Both the position numbers and the translations under genes were made by a program. Below, one piece after another: positions 59,332 through 64,000 of a stretch of 64,000 nucleotides of DNA (the first letter of the stretch is position 1; each line of letters opens with the position of its first letter). The stretch is from Gammaproteobacteria bacterium (GTDB taxonomy: Bacteria > Pseudomonadota > Gammaproteobacteria > Pseudomonadales > Azotimanducaceae), in contig JAUILI010000001.1 in assembly GCA_030433075.1 (NCBI GenBank), forward strand, positions 1 to 64,000, in the 5' to 3' direction. Under the pieces are notes generated by a model, which worked only from the letters and a program-made list of their open reading frames with translations, was not told the DNA's origin and searched no databases.

Positions 59332-60778
59332 GCCCCTGCTGTTTGCCCTAGGCCTAACCCTTGCCGCGAGCGGCTCGGCCGCAACCGCGCAGGGCGAATC
59401 CGCCCAGGGAACGAAGGTGCTCACCGCCGAGGCCGTCCTCGCCGCTTCAGCGCGAGCCGTCCCCACGATCCTTGAAGCCCGATCCCAGCGCGCCGCCGTG
59501 GTGGCCCGGCGCCTGGCCGCAGAGGGGGGCTTCGACCGCACCCTCTCCCAGGGCACGCGGCAATGGGTGCTCGGGGACTACGACGGCTTCGACGCCGATC
59601 TCAAGCTCACCCAACCCCTGGCCACCCTGGGCGGCGATCTCACCGCGGCCTATCGCATCAGCGATGGCAGCTTCCCCCGCTACGAAACGGAACGCCAAAC
59701 GCTCGGCGGCGGAGAACTGAGCCTGGGCCTCACCATTCCCCTACTCCAGGATCGCACCTTGGATGACCGGCGCTTCGCCCGGCAGGACGCCACCCTGGCC
59801 ATTGCCGAGGCCGACGCCTCCCTGCTCCAAACCCAGCTGGACGTCCAGCACGATGCCCTCATCGCCTACTGGCGCTGGGTGGCCGCAGGACGAAAGCTCG
59901 CTATTTTCGAAAAGCTGCTCGCCATCGCCGAGGAGCGCGACCGGGCCTTCCGGGCCCAGTCCGCGGTCGGGGATATCGCGGAAATCGCCGTGGTGGAGAA
60001 CCAGCAAAACCTGCTGAAGCGGCGCCAACTGGCCCGCCGGGCAGCTCGGGATTTCACCCTGGCGGCCACGGATTTGAGCTTCTTCCTTCGAGACGAGGAC
60101 GGAGCCATGCAGCCCGTGGACAGCGGTGCGCTGCCCTCTGCCTTCCCGCCCATCGCGGGAACGGAGGCGAAGCTCGCGCCCGCGCGTCTTGCCGCCATTA
60201 TCGAGGCAACGCCGACGCTACAGGCCCTAGCGCAGAAGGCCCAGCGTCTGCGCCTGAAGCGCAACCTTGCCCAGAACGATCTACGCCCGGAACTCGATTT
60301 TTCCCTAAAGCTCGCAAAGGATCTGGGGCAAGGCCCTCGAACCTTGAATGGCAATGACGTCATCACGGGCTTCGAGTTCTCCCTGCCCCTGCAGCGCCGG
60401 AAGGCCCGGGGCGCTCAGGAGGAAGCGGAGGCGGCCCTCCAGGCCGTCGCCTTTCGGCAAGCCCGGGAAACGGATGGGCTGCGCCTGGCGATCCTTCGCC
60501 TCCAGGAAACGGTCGCCGCTGCGGCGGACTTCGCGGCCCTCGCCGATCAAGAGGCGGCCGCAGCGGAAACCCTAGAGGCGGCGGAATGGGTGAAGTTTCG
60601 CGAAGGCGCGAGCAGCTTTTTCATCTTGAATGCCCGGGAGGAAAACACCGCCGACGCCCGGGTACGGGCGCTTGATGCCCAGCTGGCCTTCCAGCAGGCC
60701 GTCGCGGACTTTGCCCTTGTTACGGCGGATCGGGCCCGCCTGGGCCTTACACCCCCAGCCCTCACGGAGGCGCCCTAG
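59324..60778 (+). CDS. TolC-family outer-membrane efflux protein
   Basis: 484-residue outer-membrane channel component. Signal peptide LRPLLFALGLTLAASGSAATA; two TolC repeats with typical helices (VARRLAAEGGFDRTL, IALAEADASLL-type segments, and ADARVRALDAQLAFQQAVADF near the end). The GTG at 59324 lies inside the end of the HlyD-like gene and gives a complete signal peptide. It completes a three-part exporter-like operon. Confidence 0.88.
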   Translation: MLRPLLFALGLTLAASGSAATAQGESAQGTKVLTAEAVLAASARAVPTILEARSQRAAVVARRLAAEGGFDRTLSQGTRQWVLGDYDGFDADLKLTQPLATLGGDLTAAYRISDGSFPRYETERQTLGGGELSLGLTIPLLQDRTLDDRRFARQDATLAIAEADASLLQTQLDVQHDALIAYWRWVAAGRKLAIFEKLLAIAEERDRAFRAQSAVGDIAEIAVVENQQNLLKRRQLARRAARDFTLAATDLSFFLRDEDGAMQPVDSGALPSAFPPIAGTEAKLAPARLAAIIEATPTLQALAQKAQRLRLKRNLAQNDLRPELDFSLKLAKDLGQGPRTLNGNDVITGFEFSLPLQRRKARGAQEEAEAALQAVAFRQARETDGLRLAILRLQETVAAAADFAALADQEAAAAETLEAAEWVKFREGASSFFILNAREENTADARVRALDAQLAFQQAVADFALVTADRARLGLTPPALTEAP

Positions 60779-60781
60779 ACC

Positions 60782-61072
60782 ATGCCCCTACTGAGCGAAG
60801 AAGCGCGCGGCGCGGCCCTTGCGGAATTGCCTGCCTGGACCCTCGAGGCCGATGGCACGGTCATCCGCCGGCGCTTTACCTTCCCCGACTTCCCCAGTGC
60901 CCTGGCCGCCATGGTCCGCGTGGGCTTTGAGGCCGAGGCCCTCGGGCATCACCCGGACTGGGCAAACAGCTATAACCGCCTGGAAGTGCGCCTCACCACC
61001 CACGACGCCGGCGGCCTCACGGAGAAGGACATCGCCCTGGCCAAGGTCTTTGAGGCGCTCTGCGCCCCCTAG
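60782..61072 (+). CDS. phhB: 4a-hydroxytetrahydrobiopterin dehydratase
   Basis: Pterin-4a-carbinolamine dehydratase, 96 residues. Catalytic histidine region EALGHHPDWANSYNRLEVRL and THDAGGLTEKDIALA match the family exactly. Recycles biopterin with phenylalanine hydroxylase, or may act in other pterin pathways. Starts three bases after the TolC-like gene. Confidence 0.93.
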   Translation: MPLLSEEARGAALAELPAWTLEADGTVIRRRFTFPDFPSALAAMVRVGFEAEALGHHPDWANSYNRLEVRLTTHDAGGLTEKDIALAKVFEALCAP

Positions 61073-61108
61073 GCGCGTATACTGGCGCCTCGTATTTAGG
61101 GAGGTGCC

Positions 61109-61867
61109 ATGAGCTTTCAACCCGTTACCGCTTGCGTCCTTTTGATCGGCAATGAGCTCCTGTCCGGTCGAACGCAGGATGCGAACCTTGCGCATCTGGC
61201 CACGACCCTCAACGAAGTGGGCGTTTCCGTGCGCGAGGCCCGGGTCATCCCCGACGACCCGCAAGTCATCATCGAGACCCTAAACAGCGTACGGGCCCGC
61301 TTTGACTACGTCTTCACCACCGGGGGCATTGGCCCCACCCACGACGACATCACGGCGGAATGCGTCGCTAAAGCCTTTGCCGTCCCCCTGGTGATGAACG
61401 AAGAGATTGCCGAAACCATCCGCGGCTACGCCAAGGTGCGAGGCATGAGCGAACCGGTGCTCACCGCCAGCCTGCGCATGGCGCGCGTGCCCGAGGGCGC
61501 ACGGCTTTTGCCTACGGACGTCGGCGCCCCGGGCTTCGCCATCGACAACGTCCATGTGATGGCGGGCATCCCCGCGGTAATGCAGTCCATGATCAGCAAG
61601 CTCGCCCCCACCCTTCGGGGCGCCCGCCCGGTCCGGAGCCGCAGCGTCGGTGCCTACCTCGGGGAAAGCACCATTGCCGATGCGCTAACGGCCCTACAGA
61701 ACCGCTTCGACGACATCGATCTTGGGTCCTACCCCTTCAACGATGAGGGCCGCTACGGCACCACCCTCGTGGCCCGGGGCACGGATGAAGCGCGCTTAGA
61801 TACGGTGCTCGAGGCGCTCCGCCAGCTCATCATCGACCACGGGGCCGAGCCCCTGGCGCGAAGCTAG
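61109..61867 (+). CDS. CinA-like molybdopterin-binding-domain protein
   Basis: 252-residue protein corresponding to the N-terminal MoCF/CinA domain only: ACVLLIGNELLSGRTQDANL, FTTGGIGPTHDDITAE and VHVMAGIPAVMQSM. The C-terminal nicotinamide-mononucleotide deamidase domain is absent. Its role is uncertain; related short proteins may hydrolyse nucleotide sugars or FAD. GGGAGG precedes the ATG. Its TAG interlocks in CTAG with the PNPOx-like gene. Confidence 0.87.
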   Translation: MSFQPVTACVLLIGNELLSGRTQDANLAHLATTLNEVGVSVREARVIPDDPQVIIETLNSVRARFDYVFTTGGIGPTHDDITAECVAKAFAVPLVMNEEIAETIRGYAKVRGMSEPVLTASLRMARVPEGARLLPTDVGAPGFAIDNVHVMAGIPAVMQSMISKLAPTLRGARPVRSRSVGAYLGESTIADALTALQNRFDDIDLGSYPFNDEGRYGTTLVARGTDEARLDTVLEALRQLIIDHGAEPLARS

Positions 61868-62418
61868 CGCTCCTCGAAAGCCGGCAAGCCATCGAGGCTT
61901 CGCCGGTTGTTCTTCTTCCGGTAAGCCGCCAGGCCCTCGGGGCCTCGCTTCTCCGCCCAGCGATCCAGCACGTCCCGCTCCTCGAGCAGCGCCATCTTCG
62001 GTACCGAGTAGCCGCAGGAGTCGTTGATGCGGGAGATCTTCAAGGTCATGACGGCTCGGGCGCCGGGGCCCGGGGAGATGGCGAGGCGAGCAACATCCTC
62101 GTCGAAGGCCGCCGTTCCCACCTGCGTCGCCGTGCCCTTGCCATAGAGCCGCAGAATGCGCGGCGGCCCTTCAAAGGCGCAGAACATAATGGTCAAGCGC
62201 CCATTTTCCCCGAGGTGCGCCAGGGTTTCCGCGCCGCTGCCGGTGTAATCGAGGTAGGCCACGGTCAGGGGGTCGAGGACGCGAAAGCTATCGAGCCCCT
62301 TGGGGGACAGGTTCACGTGCCCCTCGGCGGACAGGGGCGCCGTCGCCACAAAGAACAGGGGTTGCTTTTCAATCCAGCCCGCCAGCTCCGGGGTCAGCTC
62401 GGGAATGCTTTTGGCCAT
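61864..62418 (-). CDS. PNPOx-like flavin/deazaflavin oxidoreductase
   Basis: 184-residue split-beta-barrel protein of the pyridoxamine-phosphate-oxidase superfamily: LFFVATAPLSAEGHVNLSPKG, VAYLDYTGSGAETLAHLGENGR, LTIMFCAFEGPPRILRLYGKG. Members bind FMN or F420, so it may be an F420 user in this organism. GGAGGA precedes the ATG. Divergent from the SDR gene by 96 bases. Confidence 0.82.
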   Translation of the reverse strand: MAKSIPELTPELAGWIEKQPLFFVATAPLSAEGHVNLSPKGLDSFRVLDPLTVAYLDYTGSGAETLAHLGENGRLTIMFCAFEGPPRILRLYGKGTATQVGTAAFDEDVARLAISPGPGARAVMTLKISRINDSCGYSVPKMALLEERDVLDRWAEKRGPEGLAAYRKKNNRRSLDGLPAFEER

Positions 62419-62514
62419 GGGTCCTCCGCAGGGGACGAGGGGAAACGATTGGGCTACTCTGGCCCTCCTGTCTTGGGGGATGCAAGACCTCGATTGCCTA
62501 GGGAGACGCGCAAC

Positions 62515-63273
62515 ATGAAAGATCACTTCGATTTAACGGGAAAGGTGGCCCTAATCACCGGCGGCAGCCGGGGCCTGGGGCGCGCTATGGCCTTCGCCTT
62601 CGCCGAGCGCGGGGCGCGCCTGGTCATCGCCAGCCGCAAGCTTGAGCAGGTGGAGGAAACGGCGGAGGCCCTCCGCGCCACCGGCGCTGAAGTGCTCAGC
62701 CTTGCCTGCCACGTTGCCGACTGGGATCAATGCGATGCCCTCTTCGATGCGGCCATCGCCCACTACGGTCGGGTCGACATCCTGGTGAACAACGCGGGCA
62801 TGTCCCCCCTCTATCCCGATCTGGAGTCCGTTTCCGAAGCGCTTTTCGACAAGGTGGTGGGCGTGAACCTAAAGGGCCCCTTCCGCCTCATGGCCCGAGC
62901 CGGGACGCACATGGCCGCCGGGGACGGGGGCAGCATTATCAACATTTCGTCCATTGCGTCCCTTCAGCCGTCGCCCCACGCCGAGCCCTACGGCGCGGCA
63001 AAGGCCGGGCTCAATGCCCTTACCGAGTCCTTCGCCTGGGCCTTCGGGCCGAAGGTGCGGGTGAACGCCATTGCCGCCGGGCCCTTCCTCACGGATATCT
63101 CCAAGGCCTGGGATATGGAAGCCTTCGCAGCCCGGGCCGCCAGCACCATTCCCCTTCAGCGCGGCGGCGAGCCCGAGGAAATCGTGGGCGCCGCCCTCTA
63201 CTTTGCCTCCGCCGCCTCCAGCTACACCACGGGCACGGTGCTCCGGGTCGACGGCGGCTCGCGCACGGGCTGA
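62515..63273 (+). CDS. Short-chain dehydrogenase/reductase
   Basis: 252-residue SDR, cytoplasmic. TGGSRGLGRAMAFAFAERGA cofactor loop, NNAGMSP, and catalytic ISSIASLQPSPHAEPYGAAKAG with Ser, Tyr and Lys. VRVNAIAAGPFLTDI and DGGSRTG end the classical pattern. Substrate unknown. GGGAG lies upstream of the ATG. It is convergent with the D-aminoacylase-like gene. Confidence 0.9.
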   Translation: MKDHFDLTGKVALITGGSRGLGRAMAFAFAERGARLVIASRKLEQVEETAEALRATGAEVLSLACHVADWDQCDALFDAAIAHYGRVDILVNNAGMSPLYPDLESVSEALFDKVVGVNLKGPFRLMARAGTHMAAGDGGSIINISSIASLQPSPHAEPYGAAKAGLNALTESFAWAFGPKVRVNAIAAGPFLTDISKAWDMEAFAARAASTIPLQRGGEPEEIVGAALYFASAASSYTTGTVLRVDGGSRTG

Positions 63274-63284
63274 GGGCGTGCGCC

Positions 63285-64000
63285 CTAGGGGCTTGGGCGC
63301 AGCACCCGGCCCCCGGCGGCGCCGATGAAGGCGCCGCCGCTTCGCAGCTGCACTCCATTCACCCACAGGGCGTCGAAGCCCTCGGCCAGGCGGTGGGGGT
63401 CGGCGTAGGTCGCCCGAGCCCGCACGGCGGCGGGGTCAAACACCACGATATCCGCCGCCAGGCCCGGGGCCAGCTGGCCCCGATCTCGGATTCCCAGCTG
63501 CGCCGCCGGCAGCGAGGTCATGAGGCGCACCGCTTCCGGCAAGGTCAGGGATTCCTCTTCCCGAACGTATTGCTCGATGATCTTGGCGAAGGTTCCGTGG
63601 CCCCGGGGGTGGAAGCCCGTAGGGCTGCCATCGGAGGAGATGGACACCCGAGGATCCTGGATAAAGCGGCGCTGTAGATCCTCATCCATGATGAAGTAGG
63701 CAGCGGATCCACCCTGGGGCCCGAGATCTTCAACCAGCACCGTTTCAAAGGGTTTTTCAAGGCGCTCGGCAAGCTCCGCGAGGGTGAGGCCGGCATGGGG
63801 CGCCGAGCCGAGCAGAGTCGCCTCCGGGCCATTCCGGGAAAGCACCCGGGCTTTGAGATAGGCCTCGAGCTCGGCGCGCCGCGTAGCCTTTGCCTCGGCG
63901 AACTGCTCCGGGGCCTTCGCCCAGGGGGGGAACAGCAAGGCCAGGCCCGTATAGCTTGCGCTGTAGGGATAGACGTCGGCGCTCACCCTAAGGCCCAAGC
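63285..64000 (-). CDS. N-acyl-D-amino-acid deacylase-like amidohydrolase, partial
   Basis: C-terminal part (about 238 residues) of an amidohydrolase-superfamily enzyme; the 5' end lies beyond the right window edge. ADVYPYSASYTGL, SSDGSPTGFHPRGHGTFAKI (metal-site Asp and substrate loop), LPAAQLGIRDRGQLAPGLAADIVVFD are typical of D-aminoacylases. Could instead act on dihydropyrimidines or other N-acyl compounds. Confidence 0.85.
   Translation of the reverse strand, partial: LGLRVSADVYPYSASYTGLALLFPPWAKAPEQFAEAKATRRAELEAYLKARVLSRNGPEATLLGSAPHAGLTLAELAERLEKPFETVLVEDLGPQGGSAAYFIMDEDLQRRFIQDPRVSISSDGSPTGFHPRGHGTFAKIIEQYVREEESLTLPEAVRLMTSLPAAQLGIRDRGQLAPGLAADIVVFDPAAVRARATYADPHRLAEGFDALWVNGVQLRSGGAFIGAAGGRVLRPSP

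Overview
The window is GC-rich, densely packed bacterial chromosome. Gene content (HtpX, RlmD-type methyltransferase, PpnN/YgdH, SprT-like protein, DacB-like PBP4, RND and TolC-type envelope machines, CsgG/CsgF curli secretion parts) points to an aerobic Gram-negative proteobacterium, most likely a gammaproteobacterium. A complete coenzyme F420 biosynthesis cluster, three LLM-type (luciferase-like) oxidoreductases, an acyl-CoA dehydrogenase pair, a P450, a Baeyer-Villiger-type monooxygenase and a carotenoid oxygenase suggest an organism that degrades lipids, terpenoids or cyclic compounds. The exact taxon cannot be fixed from the sequence alone. I saw no rRNA, tRNA, CRISPR array, insertion sequence or phage gene, and no intergenic gap longer than about 300 bases.

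Layout. 0-8.2 kb: F420 operon (npdG partial, cofE, cofD, cofC, fused fbiC), a BtuCD-like ABC pair without a binding protein, idi and a small YkgJ-like protein. 8.1-14.8 kb: three putative F420-dependent LLM oxidoreductases interspersed with htpX, a hotdog thioesterase, an enoyl-CoA hydratase and an ACAD11-type phosphotransferase. 14.9-20.9 kb: alpha/beta hydrolase, DsbA-like protein, ppnN, SprT-like protein and a PimC/PimD-like acyl-CoA dehydrogenase pair. 20.9-26.7 kb: a seven-gene curli-like operon containing a novel lipoprotein, three divergent curlin-repeat proteins, CsgF, CsgG and a secreted FecR-domain protein, behind an AT-rich regulatory region with a dyad and a Fur-box-like element. 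27-38.8 kb: ppdK, a TrpF-like protein, Nudix, a sulfite-dehydrogenase-like pair, P450, carotenoid oxygenase, SDR, ydcF and rlmD. 38.9-54.5 kb: RND pump pair, TPP enzyme, phosphomannomutase, TesB-like thioesterase behind a hairpin, M20 amidohydrolase, methyltransferase, GST, peroxiredoxin, AraC regulator divergent from a flavin monooxygenase, and nitroreductase. 54.5-64 kb: small unknown protein, dacB, a type-I-secretion-like operon whose ABC component has lost every ATPase motif, phhB, cinA-like, PNPOx-like, SDR and a partial D-aminoacylase.

The strongest candidates for something undescribed are (1) the curli-like operon with three diverged curlin proteins, no CsgE, and novel lipoprotein and FecR partners, and (2) the three-gene exporter-like operon (pseudo-ABC, HlyD-like, TolC-like) built around an apparently ATPase-dead transporter. 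The F420 cluster supplies the cofactor for nearby LLM enzymes. It contains no visible dehydro-F420 reductase domain.
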